From Macrocystis pyrifera (Eukaryota; Sar; Phaeophyceae; Laminariales; Laminariaceae): DNA of 64,000 nucleotides. This document shows positions 55,000-64,000 of this stretch, in pieces. Both the position numbers and the translations under genes were made by a program. Under the pieces are notes generated by a model that worked only from the letters and a program-made list of their open reading frames with translations, had not been told where the DNA came from and did no database searches. The stretch lies in assembly GCA_031763025.1 (NCBI GenBank), contig JASSKH010000025.1, forward strand, positions 7,301,274-7,365,273. Reading direction: 5' to 3'. How positions within the stretch are numbered: position 1 is the stretch's first letter; each line of letters opens with the position of its first letter.

Positions 55000-56100
55000 T
55001 GATTGAATCTCCTTGGTTCGCGCGCGCCGCCCCCTACCCAACCTGAATGTACCTCGTTCGCTCGTTCGCTTGTTCGCTCTGCCCCCTCCTCCACCCGACC
55101 AGGGTTCAGCGAACCGACGTCGCTCCGGCGCGAGGGGGTCGGGTCGCAACGATTTGGGTAGCAACGACGACGAGTTGTCGTGGTCTAACGGGTGGCAGTA
55201 GGCAGCAGGCAGAGGACAGTAGGTAGTAGACAGTAGGCAGTAGGCAGTAGACAGTAGACAGTAAGTAGAGCGAGACACATTGTACAGTGAGGGGACGATG
55301 GGACTACTGCTACTACCAATACTACTACTGCTACTGCTGCTGCTGCAACTTTTTCGTAACGTTGCATCGTTGGTGTCATGGGGATAGTTTGTTTTTTCTT
55401 CTTTTTTGCGTGTTTTTCGGGCGTTGTTTAAACACTGTGGATGGTGTTTGACGATATTAAAAATATTGTGGTCGTGGCGGTGTAATGCAGACTGAGAACG
55501 GAAATCGCTGCAACTGCGAATCGCCCGCGTATTGGGAGCATTGAGAGCAGACCATGGGAACATACCGTTGGTATTGCGCTGCTCTATACACGAACATAAA
55601 CGAACCGACAACTGCGACTTGCGAGATCCAGACAGTGGATATACAGTAGTACTGCAGTAACATCAATCCAAAAGAAAGAAAGAAAGAAAGAAAGAAAGAA
55701 ATACAAGTTTTGTGAAAAAAAAAAAAAAAGTCGGACAGAAATCCCACCCCACTTGTTTGTTTTTGTTCTGAGCTGTGGGGGAAGAGTGGGAACATTGTGT
55801 CGTTTTTCTCTCTTTGCCTTGAGCCGTGGCGCAACAGGATCATGTATGTCATTCATGATAAAAGTACATGTACTTTTTAAGCGACCTTGAACCGTTGTGA
55901 ATGGCAATATCAAGCAGACAGAGAGACGGATATCGCTGCTACATATGATCGTGGATGACAGTGTCAAGTAGACAAACTGCTGTTGCTACAAATCCTCTTG
56001 GATCGCGGCATCGATTGGTTGCCTCCAACATCTCTTGAGAACGGATATCAACCTCAGCCTGCCGATAGAACTTAGCGAGCACAACGCAAACAAGTGACAC
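55000..56100. other. Simple-sequence rich, no supported gene
   Basis: CAGTAGGCAGTAGA-type repeat at 55192-55270, CTGCTACTG at 55305-55345, (GAAA)n at 55671-55700. Confidence 0.5.
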
Positions 56101-56104
56101 GAAG

Positions 56105-56460
56105 GACAACGGGACACCGTGCACTCCAACGTGGTCAAGCACGCAAAGTTCCACAAGACCTTTGACCGCAGCGTCCACACAACCCGGAATTCCTCCGGCC
56201 CCACGACGCCTACCTCACCGAGCTGTCGCCGGACGACGTAGCCTATGTGCGGAGGGAGGGCATGGCGATTACAGGCGCCATGTGGGTGGCCACCGCGTCT
56301 GCCGTCTAAGAGGCCAAGGTGGACCTGGACGCGGAGTTCGAGTCCACGCTCCGTCACTACTGCAGGCGGAAGTTCTCACCATGCAGAGTGAGATGGTGTG
56401 GCAGGCGGTGAAGCTTGAGGCGCTCGAGAGGACGCAACGCGCGAGGGCAAAGGGCTAGCG
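56105..56460 (+). pseudogene. Remnant of an unrecognised coding sequence
   Basis: Protein-like stretches occur in more than one frame along the same strand: VVKHAKFHKTFDRS, then PEFLRPHDAYLTELSPDDVA and YVRREGMAITGAMW, then VWQAVKLEALERTQRARAKG before a stop. They read as one broken gene. No family was recognised and its origin (host or element) is unknown. Confidence 0.4.
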
Positions 56461-56464
56461 TCGC

Positions 56465-57255
56465 CTTGTCTCCCGCGATAGAGTATTCCAGCGCGTGAAC
56501 TCAACGAGGCCGCGGCCGGTCTGGCCTGCAGCAACGCCGCGTCTTCAATCGAAGCGTACGGAGCTGGTGCCGCCCTTCTGTACGTACAAGTGCAACGCTT
56601 TGTTGATTTTACTGATGTATACGCAGTCGTCTGCGTAGTCTATCATGCGATAACGCCGTTTTTGTCTCGCCTACAGTACGTACGTAGAACTCGATTGTTA
56701 CGGATACTGGCACCGTCGCTGTGGAGCGGTATCAGGACAGCGAATCGTTCGGTTCAGTTCGGTTCTGGCCGGCACTGGGATTGTCTGGCTGCCGTCCGAA
56801 GGGGCAACGGCGATGGCCTACAGCAGCAGCACAATATCAGCCGGGGCTTGCTCGGTGATGGTCTACGCCAATCCCATCTGATGGTTCCCCAGTGCCGCAA
56901 GTTTTTTTTCACCCGTTGGGAGTTTATTTTGTGTCGTCACGTTGTCCCTCTCAAACCCCAAAAGGGTCTGAAGAACAGCTGCCCGCATCGACACGGCAAC
57001 TAGAAGATGTGTACGTACACAAAGAAGCACGGGATAAGGGGAGGCGAAGGGGCGCGGGAGGGGAGTTGTCCCACCCCCCCTTCGTTGTTCCGTCTGTCCG
57101 TTTGTTCTTCGTTCAATCGGAGACCGAGGCAGTTGTTTCTAACGTCACGATACGATACACGATCAACGGGAAAACCCAGGCGCGGTTACAAGTTCCCAGG
57201 CGGCACTATCGCGAGCGGAGGGCTTTGAGTCCAATCAAGCCGAGCCCAACCTCAC
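56465..57255. other. No gene seen
   Basis: No repeat family or exon supported. Confidence 0.4.
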
Positions 57256-57257
57256 TC

Positions 57258-57675
57258 AGTCACGAATGCAACACCAGCTCGCATACAACAATACAGCGCA
57301 TACAACCTGTTTGCATATGTCACCAGTGCGCGTGTGTCACCCCGGCGCGTACAATGCCATCACGCAGATAGAACCAGCGCGCAGTAAAATAATACTTGCC
57401 TGCATACAGCACTATCACGCATACAACCCACGCGCGCATGCAATATACCCTAGCGCATCCAACACCAACGCAGAGTACAACGTCAGCGCGCATACAACAA
57501 CACTTACACGAATACAAAACTCACGTACATACCTCGAAGCCCTCCAGCAGGGCCCACCAAAGCTTAGCACGCGCACTACACCAGCGCGCATACGATAGGC
57601 GGGCGGATGCAACACCGGCGCACGTACAACGCCAGCGTCAATACAATACAGTACCAGCGCCCATACCAAGCGAGG
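57258..57675. repeat. Minisatellite arm 1 (ACACCAGCGCGCATACAACA)
   Basis: Units of 20-35 bp around the word CGCATACAAC, degenerate. Confidence 0.8.
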
Positions 57676-57679
57676 TACG

Positions 57680-58140
57680 TACCGTTGTATGCGCCTGGGT
57701 TCTACATGTTCACTGGTGTTGATATGCGCGATAGTGTTGTATACGTTGTATACACGGGGGTATTTCATGCGCGATATGTGGTGCTGTATGCAGTTGTGTA
57801 GTAGGCTCCCGGCTGCTGCGCGCGTGTGCTGGTTGCGCGTGCGTGTCGTATGCGCAATGGTATTGTTGCATGCAGAGGCAGGTCTTGTATCCGCGCTATT
57901 AAGAATAGTGTTGTATGCGTGGGGGTGTATTGCATGCCTGCTATAGTGCTGTACCTGGGTATGCTCCCGGTGTTGTTGTATGCGCGCTGATGCTATCTGC
58001 ACGCAGGTGTTGTTGTACGTATACGCGCGGATATTTTATGCTTGCTGGATGCTGTATGCGCCCGGGTTGAGTACGGACGCGTGTGATGCATAGCACGAGC
58101 GTGTTGGTATGCGCGTTGGTGTTGTACGTGTTTGGTCGAT
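57680..58140. repeat. Minisatellite arm 2, inverted relative to arm 1
   Basis: Same words on the other strand: GTTGTATGCGCG, GGTGTTGTTGTACG, CTGGTGTTGATATGCGCG. With arm 1 it forms an inverted structure of about 880 bp. Confidence 0.8.
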
Positions 58141-58358
58141 GTCTCACCACCCTACGCACACACCCACGCCTGATCATTAATACTAAGCGGTGGCTTAGAA
58201 GATCTGATATCCACCGACGGAAAATCCACCGATGTACTGTTTTATGGAGGATTGAGGACGGACACGTTTGGACTTTCCCCGATATACAAGACCCTACAGT
58301 ACGTAAGCATAGGGAACGGAGACCTAGGCGAGAGCTTGATTGTCGCAGCGGAAGCTGC

Positions 58359-58405
<47 letters not shown>
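58359..58405. repeat. (CAG)n microsatellite
   Basis: About 15 uninterrupted units, near the candidate exon at 58462. Confidence 0.95.
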
Positions 58406-58406
<1 letters not shown>

Positions 58407-58461
58407 CCGCAAGCAGCACCATTGCAGGAGACAAAAAAAACCGCTGTGAAGGCATACATAC

Positions 58462-58541
58462 CTCCATCTATCACTTCCTTCTGCGAAATATTGGTGGCAA
58501 CTGCTTTTTTCCTCCCTGGAGAACCAGCACTGCACCGCGTC
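58462..58541 (-). CDS. Candidate internal exon, unknown protein
   Basis: On the minus strand a strong acceptor (ttttttcaaaatatag) and a good donor (GGAG|gtatgt) bracket 80 bp. One frame reads DAVQCWFSREEKSSCHQYFA then EGSDRW; another is also open. No partner exon or family found. Confidence 0.35.
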
Positions 58542-58559
58542 CTATATTTTGAAAAAAGA

Positions 58560-58997
58560 AAAAAAAAAGAAAAACCTCGCTCAGCCATGGGAACGACTTT
58601 TCCCCTCGAACCTCTTCTTGGCAAGTCTGGTGCTATCTGTAGCAGGCGCGATGGGAGGGGATTCTTTCACCACAATGACATTTTATATCGTCTCTTGTGC
58701 GCGCCCGGCACTCCCCCAATACACAGCCCGACCTCGCTGCCCTCCTCCGCCCCTTGCCCCCCTCTCTTCATTTCGAAACCAGCACACAGATGAAATCATC
58801 ACCACCACCACCACCACCACCACAAGCAACACACGACACACATCGTGAAAAATTGAGGTGTACGGTGAACCCTCGGGCGGAAGCAATCATAACAGCAACG
58901 GAATGAAATCGAGCTGCAAACCAACCACAACAGCGAAAAAGCACAAACTACAGGTGTCAAGACGGCACGACAACAAACACATCAGAGAGCTCCCCCC

Positions 58998-59043
<46 letters not shown>

Positions 59044-59148
59044 CCCCCCACCCGACATGCTCCGTCCCGGCATTGTAGGGATGCGAGGGTCTACGGTCAT
59101 ACGACCTCGGCCATGCATGAGATCGAGTACATCTCTCCTATCGAGTAC

Positions 59149-59180
<32 letters not shown>

Positions 59181-59815
59181 TGCAAAAAAAAAGTGCCAGC
59201 CGCGCTTGCATCTGCAGCAAGAAGGCAGACAGGCAACAGTAGCTATAGGAGACAGCTCCCTCCTGATAAACAAGGCACAACTTATAAATGGTAAAACGAC
59301 ACAGGACAACATGAAACAGAAGCTCCTTTACGGCACCGTGCATGCCATATACCTGGTACACCGGGACAGTTCGTCACTATAGTGTCCCAGTAGCATGCCA
59401 CAGCAGTACGCCACACACCCACGGCAAAAGCGATTTTCTTATTGGCCACGCATCTTGCGATACTACCAAAACAACCGCAACACCGATTGAAGAGCAATAT
59501 CGCGGTCGGCGAGCAGGAGGGCGTGTCTGCGCTCGCACATCGCTCCAGCCACCGTTCCGCCTCCCCAGCAAGGTCACTACAAACCAACACGCACCAGTAC
59601 GGCTTCCGCCCACCCACTCGCCCACCAACACAAGGCTGCTGTACTGCTGTATACTCTTGTAGGATAACATTACGTACTGCTGCTCGAAGCATGAATGCTG
59701 TACATACGTGTCTTCGAGCAGTACTGCTAAAAGTACGTACCGTTGTGGCCTGGGCGCCAATAACAACATCCCCACTGCTGCTGCCGCTGCTGTACAACTT
59801 TAAGCGCATTCAGTA
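58560..59815. other. No gene seen
   Basis: Holds a (CCA)n run (58799-58822) and the poly-C / SINE block at 58995-59180. Confidence 0.45.
58995..59180 (+). mobile_element. Poly-C run, SINE 3' fragment, poly-C tail
   Basis: C run of about 55 (58995-59050), then the truncated SINE (GACATGCTCCGTCCCGGCAT onward) with the doubled GAGTACA tail, then about 30 C. Confidence 0.78.
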
Positions 59816-59817
59816 GA

Positions 59818-59928
59818 TATCACGGGGGTCCATAGTAAATAGGACCAAACATTGTCAGTAAAAATAGGTAAACATACAGTTTTTTGTGTATACCTTAGGT
59901 CCTATTAACTATGGACCCCCGTAATAAC
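59818..59928. mobile_element. TA-MITE copy 15
   Basis: Complete; left end TATCACGGGGGTCC. It abuts the tRNA-like sequence at 59930. Confidence 0.82.
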
Positions 59929-59929
59929 A

Positions 59930-60002
59930 CCGTCACACTTGGCGTCGTCGGCAGGTCACGGGTTCGAACCTCACCTCGAACGTTTCTTTTACAGAAACGC
60001 TT
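59930..60002 (+). repeat. tRNA-like 3' half with B box
   Basis: AACACCGTCACACTTGGCGT then GTCACGGGTTCGAACCTCAC: a perfect B box (GGTTCGAACC) without an acceptor stem or A box. Likely a tRNA-derived SINE head cut by the MITE. Confidence 0.45.
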
Positions 60003-60197
60003 GCACGTGCCTTAAAAAAATATATAAAACAAAAACAAAAAATAACGCATCTCTCTGGTTCCCCACGTGATGGAACGAAGCGGGTGGGTCAGCGTTCAGA
60101 CGTACACGGTACCGACGCCCCAAAGATCCCGCCGTTCAGAGGGGGGGAGAGTGTTAAAAGGATTACTCTGGGCTGGGTAATCGATCGGTCTTTTACC

Positions 60198-60260
60198 CCT
60201 ATATAGCTCAGTAGGTAACACCTTCACATGCATACACTGCGGGTACTAGCAAGGATGTCA
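60198..60260 (+). repeat. tRNA-like 5' half with A box
   Basis: TATAGCTCAGTAGGTAACAC resembles a D arm and A box; no B box follows. It shares AACACC with the piece at 59930. Confidence 0.4.
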
Positions 60261-60304
60261 CAAACAGTCGCAGTAGAAAACAAGGCATGTATCCTCGCCG
60301 CCGT

Positions 60305-60365
60305 ATACATCGTGTAGTGGTTGAGCTCAGTACCTGGTGCGTACAAGTGTTCTCAATCCCATCTT
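60305..60365 (+). repeat. tRNA-like fragment
   Basis: TGTAGTGGTTGAGCTCAGTA (A-box-like) and TGTTCTCAATCCCA (B-box-like) spaced as in a tRNA gene; the stems do not pair well by eye. Confidence 0.3.
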
Positions 60366-60774
60366 AGTAGTTTTCCGGCTGTGGTATGATTCAACCAAAA
60401 CAACCTGTTCAGTCGATTCCGTGGTGCTTTGTCTCCGGCGCCATCAGAAAAAAATACCCCTATATATCACACCTGTGTGCAGACATGTGTACGTGTGAGC
60501 ACGCAGCGCACGACTGCTTTCTTCGCCGCTAGAACCCCCCCCCCCCCCCCTCCTCCCCCCGGCACGTTTACTGCTGTACTACTTACTATACGTTACCGCT
60601 GCCATTGACGAGCTCATAGCTCCCCACACATGTTTTTCCATTTTTTACGCCATCACAGCACTTAACTACTACTGTAGTACAGCTACTGCCACTGCCGTAT
60701 CGTACACACAAAGCTGCAAAGCATCCTATACACTACCTCAAGAACGCATAGAAGACAAACCTGAAGCGAGGGGT

Positions 60775-60791
60775 GGGGGGGGGCGGTGGGG

Positions 60792-60862
<71 letters not shown>
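60775..60862. repeat. Poly-G run of about 80
   Basis: Starts GGGGGGGGCGGTGGGGCGG, then pure G. It lies 8 bp past the stop codon of the minus-strand gene, i.e. a poly-C in its 3' UTR. Confidence 0.92.
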
Positions 60863-60863
<1 letters not shown>

Positions 60864-60870
60864 GGCAATC

Positions 60871-61077
60871 TCATGGGATGGGTCGCGCCCGAGCCGCAGT
60901 GGCAGACTTCCCATCGAAAGGGCCCGACGCTATCTCATCAGCTGCTTCCTCGTAGCCCTGATTTCTGGCCCAGTCCGATATTTTCTTTGCACCGGCGGCA
61001 ACGAGGCCGTCGACACTACCAGCCTTGGAGGTGTCCGCCTTGTAGCGCTGTCCGTGCGCCCCCGTGTGGTGCTTCGC
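60871..61077 (-). CDS. Unknown gene (right end), terminal exon
   Basis: Pyrimidine-rich upstream tract and acceptor aacgaag; 68 codons then TGA. Confidence 0.7.
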   Translation of the reverse strand, partial: AKHHTGAHGQRYKADTSKAGSVDGLVAAGAKKISDWARNQGYEEAADEIASGPFDGKSATAARARPIP

Positions 61078-62157
61078 CTTCGTTTCACAGGGGAGGTGGG
61101 GTTAGATGGGCGTAGGGGTAAGGTAAAGTCGGGTGAGGTGGGATGGGGATGGGTGGGGCAGGGTGGGTCGGGTGACATGGGGAGGCTCCTAGAGAGGGAG
61201 AGGGGGGTGTACTCGATATCATGCATTAGGAGAGGGGAGGGGGGGGTAGAGGATTGGGGGGTTGGTTGACGGGGGTATAGAAGGGTGAGCGGGTAGGCCA
61301 GGGGTGGCGGGCGGCAAGGGGGGAAGGGCTGGGCAGGAAAAGGGGGGGGGGGGGGTACTCGATATCATGCACACCCGTAGTCGTATGGCCATAGACCCTG
61401 GCATCCCTACAATGCCAGGACGGAGCACATTGGGGAGGGGGTGTACTCGATAAGAGAGATGCACTCGATCTCATGCATGGCCGTAGTCGTATGACCATAG
61501 ACCCTCGCATCCCTACAATACCGGGACGGAGAACGTCGGGTTTTCACCGACCAGGCAGACATTGCTTGCACCAAGCGCGAAGCGCCGCGAGGTGTCCGGC
61601 GAGTCGCATGAAGGGTGAGCTGCATCCTGCTAAGAACCGCTTGTGAGGCGGACTTGCATATGGATGACAGCTTCAATGAGTTAGTTCAATTTCCGGTGTA
61701 GCCACTTCCAGAGAGAGCAATGGGAGTACTATGTAACTGCCTCTTGGGTGCCTTACCTTGAACACTACGTGATACGGGGGGGGGGGGGGGCATGGACTTG
61801 GGGGATGCGGAGGGGGATGAGGGGTGTACACACACGAACATGAGCCGTACAATACTATCCTCTTCAGCGTTGCTTGATTGCCCCCTCGCCGACACGAACA
61901 AATTTGTGCCCGAATCTCAAGCGACAGATTTTCTTCGCTCCCAACTAGAATCGTACGCTGCCAGAAACTCTCTCAATAATTAAGCGACGGGACGGGCGCG
62001 GGGACTGCAGATATTCCCTTCCCGCCATGACATGCGTCCACGGGGTTTGCCTCTAACCTTGTGATTGCTAGCCCGTATCGTGCGATCGTTCCCGTATATC
62101 CGGGATATCCAATCGTCCACGTACCTACGGGATTTAGGCGGGAAGCGGAGGCGGGGG

Positions 62158-62191
<34 letters not shown>

Positions 62192-63460
62192 TTGTAACCA
62201 ATCAGCCAATCAAATGTCGGGGCGGGGCAACCTTTGACCGATCAATCGTTCTACACCACGAACAGATCATCGGTTCGATTCCCACGTCATGTTCTGGATC
62301 GCTCGAGGCAGCTTTATTACTGATCTCGTGCTATGTTTACGGGGGACCATAGTAAATAGGACCTACGGTACACACAATAACCTATATATTTACCTATTAC
62401 GGGGGACCATAGTAAATGGGACCAATTTTGTTAGTAATAGTAATATATAGTTTTTTTTTTTGTGTTACCGTAGGTGTTCTCCGTGATAGTTTTGCTAACA
62501 ATATTTGGTCATTTTTACCATGGTCCCCCGTAAAATACCTCATGGTGACAGGTGGGAGTCGTATAATCTGCATCATCTCTACGGTGGCACGTATTTGCGG
62601 CAGGTGCGGACTCAGACGATCTACCGTATATCATGATCCATCTGTCCTATTACGGGGGTACACAGTTAATAGGACCTATGGTATACATAAAAACCTATAT
62701 ATTTACCTATTTTTACTGACAATATTTGGTCCTATTTACTATGGTCCCCCGTAAAAGATGTGGAGATCGCCGGAACGGGACGGCCAATGAACAACAATTC
62801 ATCCAACCAACCGGTGAACATAGGAAGGCAAAAGTGTCAGAGTTTTCAACCAACCAACCAATACAATCAACCGAAAAAAAGCAATCAACCAACTGAATCA
62901 ACCAATCAACCGATACAAGCAACGGCACGAACAAATCAACCAACAAACCAACCAACCAACCAACCAAATCAGCCAACCAACAAGATGAAATTCCACCAAC
63001 CATCAGATGCAACTCAACGAACCAAATCACAACTCTAAGACGGTTGTATAAGGACCGTTGGGTCTTCATATTCGAGTAAAAACGCTCCTCATATTTAAGC
63101 CCAGAGTTGTATTAATCAACCAAACCAAACCAACCGACCATTGAATCACTCGGTCAATCAACCAACGAAAACGTCAAAACCAAAAAATACAAAAAAAAAA
63201 TCAACCGATCCAAAAATGAACGGGCGTTTTCCGAAAAACACTCCTGACCAGTCGGTGAGCGATGGCGGGTAGTAGTTCCCGCCAAATATGTCCATGTGCA
63301 ACCGATGGGTGAAGTCGTGCACCAAAATATTCCTGTTCAAAGAGTCCGGGCCCACAACTCCGTAAGGCGGACCCATTGCCTTTTCCGAAAGAAAAGCAGT
63401 GGCAGAGGCGATGGCGGCGGCAGCGGCAGCGGAGGTAAGGGTAGCGGAGCGAGCAAACAT
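60871..63460 (-). CDS. Three-exon gene, unknown protein of 161 residues with a possible targeting peptide
   Basis: Exons 63249-63460, 62058-62124 and 60871-61077 join in phase to one complete frame from ATG to TGA. The N-terminus (MFARSATLTS then an Ala-rich stretch to TAFLSEKA) looks like a signal or organelle-targeting peptide. The mature part begins MGPPYGVVGPDSLNRN and has LVHDFTHRLHMDIFGGNYYP, then YVDDWISRIYGNDRTIRASN, KHHTGAHGQRYK and a helical C-terminus (ISDWARNQGYEEAADEIASG). Several His (HDFTHRLH, HHTGAH) could bind metal, but no known family is recognised. The exon 1 donor (TG|gtcagg) is weak; the acceptors are gtag and gaag. More exons could hide in the phase-0 intron between exons 2 and 3. 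Confidence 0.7.
61200..61440 (-). mobile_element. Two SINE tail fragments with C tails
   Basis: A tiny one at 61200-61228 (GCATGATATCGAGTACACC then C) and a longer one at 61339-61440 (GCTCCGTCCTGGCATTGTAG to GAGTACC). Between them lies G-rich sequence. Confidence 0.65.
61441..61790 (-). mobile_element. Poly-C-tailed SINE, 5'-truncated at a C run
   Basis: Doubled-tail form (GAGTGCATCTCTCTTATCGA). The 5' side ends CCGTATCACGTAGTG directly at a G14 run (C on its own strand). Confidence 0.75.
61832..61983 (+). CDS. Candidate short ORF, doubtful
   Basis: From an ATG near 61841 the frame reads MSRTILSSSALLDCPLADTN then ESQATDFLRSQLESYAARNS and stops. The composition is protein-like, but there is no family and it lies antisense in the intron of the minus-strand gene. 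Confidence 0.25.
62058..62124 (-). CDS. Unknown gene (right end), exon 2
   Basis: Acceptor aatcccgtag, donor AAG|gttaga, 22 codons after the split Trp. Confidence 0.68.
62156..62189. repeat. Poly-G run
   Basis: G run 30-35 bp upstream of exon 2 (minus strand), so it reads as poly-C before the acceptor. Confidence 0.9.
62335..62536. mobile_element. TA-MITE copies 16 and 17, nested
   Basis: The outer copy is split at TTTACCTA; the inner copy occupies about 62396-62491; the outer one resumes TTTTGCTAACAATATTTGG and ends at 62536. The insertion point is a TA. Confidence 0.75.
62540..62646 (+). mobile_element. GATA-tailed SINE-like element (family B), fragment
   Basis: GGGAGTCGTATAATCTGCAT and GGTGGCACGTATTTGC followed by GATC words; flanked by MITEs on both sides. 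Confidence 0.4.
62648..62755. mobile_element. TA-MITE copy 18
   Basis: Complete copy, ending GGTCCCCCGTAAAA. Confidence 0.82.
62800..63010. repeat. (CCAA)n / CAATCAAC simple repeat
   Basis: CAACCAACCAACC and variants in the first intron of the right-end gene; similar text recurs at 63110-63175 and 63897-63995 (AATC). Confidence 0.85.
63249..63460 (-). CDS. Unknown gene (right end), exon 1
   Basis: ATG at 63460; 70 codons plus two bases that join GTAC of exon 2 as Trp-Tyr. If the weak donor is not used, the frame stays open to 63158. Confidence 0.68.
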
Positions 63461-63499
63461 CAGGGAAAAACAAGGAGAGGGGTGGGTGGGTGGGTGGGG

Positions 63500-63632
63500 G
63501 GAGGGTGATGTACTCGATATTGTCGGGGGGGGGGGGGGGGGGAGAGGGGGGGGGGAGGAGGCGTCATGTGTCTGTGGGGAGTGTACTCATGTCATGTGCG
63601 GCCGTAGTCGTACGGCTGTAGACCCCCGATGT
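63500..63632 (-). mobile_element. SINE tail fragments and G runs
   Basis: GATGTACTCGATATTGTC then G; and GAGTGTACTCATGTCATGTG, CGGCCGTAGTCGTACGG: tail ends of two copies, upstream of the right-end gene. Confidence 0.55.
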
Positions 63633-64000
63633 GTTTAGGGGTGGTGGTGAAAAGGCTTGTTGGGCACGTTTTTCCGCGGTCGGGTGTCGAATCATGGCGG
63701 GTTCTGTTTGCGGGGGGAATGGCTGTCAGGAGATATATATACGATGAGGGGTGTGGCCGTGGTCGAATCAGGTAGGCAGTCGACCAGACAGGTCGACAGG
63801 CGATCAGCGGGGTACGTCAATCAGTCGTATTACCAGCCAAGCAGTTGATCAGCTCACCTATCGATGAGTCCCGCAAAACAATTGAGTTGCTCCGTAAATC
63901 AATCATTCAATCAATCAATCAATCAAATAAACAATCAATCAATCCATCATCAAGTCGGGCAACCAATCAACCAAACAATCAACCAACCAACTGACCCTTT
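63633..64000. other. 5' flank of the right-end gene; no other gene seen
   Basis: (AATC)n at 63897-63925. A promoter is not recognisable. Confidence 0.4.

Noticed and set aside
59930-60365. Functional tRNA genes
   Set aside because: None has a full set of paired arms by eye; they look like fragments.

Overview
This is nuclear DNA of a eukaryote with small exons (about 65-310 bp) scattered in long, repeat-filled introns. Splice sites are GT-AG. The genes include a kinesin-2 accessory subunit (KAP3), which implies a flagellated organism. The CAP-domain and KAP3 exon structures and the general look suggest a stramenopile, perhaps a brown alga, but this is an inference; no ribosomal or organellar marker is present. 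Most of the 64 kb is transposon debris, minisatellites and very long poly-C/poly-G runs. There is one assembly gap of about 100 N at 40477-40575.

Layout: a possible MAEA/Fyv10-type first exon lies at 1.7 kb (-). A small orphan 3' exon lies at 3.6 kb (+). A five-exon gene of unknown function covers 4.5-16.4 kb (+). Two splice-flanked exons at 18.16-18.47 kb (+) sit between the halves of a MITE. Pterin-4a-carbinolamine dehydratase lies at 18.8-20.5 kb (-, first exon not found). From 21 to 33 kb there is almost only repeat, including a block of about 525 bp that is nearly pure C. A CAP/SCP-domain gene lies at 33.1-38.2 kb (-, 5' exon missing, one apparent frameshift). KAP3 C-terminal exons lie at 40.7-51.2 kb (+, N-terminal two thirds missing, possibly in the gap). 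A non-LTR retrotransposon lies at 52.3-54.8 kb (+). Repeats with coding remnants occupy 55-60 kb. A three-exon gene for a 161-residue protein of unknown function lies at 60.9-63.5 kb (-).

The most striking system is a pair of retroposons with poly-C tails. The LINE at 52.3-54.8 kb ends in a conserved 3' tail of about 75 bp followed by about 125 C. A far more numerous non-coding SINE-like element of about 500 bp ends in a similar 3' tail and also in poly-C. This looks like a SINE mobilised by its LINE partner, but with poly-C instead of poly-A or a microsatellite. Many copies begin right after the poly-C of another copy, as if the C tail were also the landing site, and several poly-C tails lie within about 15-75 bp of exon boundaries. 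Other families are a TA-flanked 110-bp MITE (18 copies), GGGTC-array elements with hAT-like ends, a SINE-like family with GATA/GATC tails, and two smaller inverted-repeat families.
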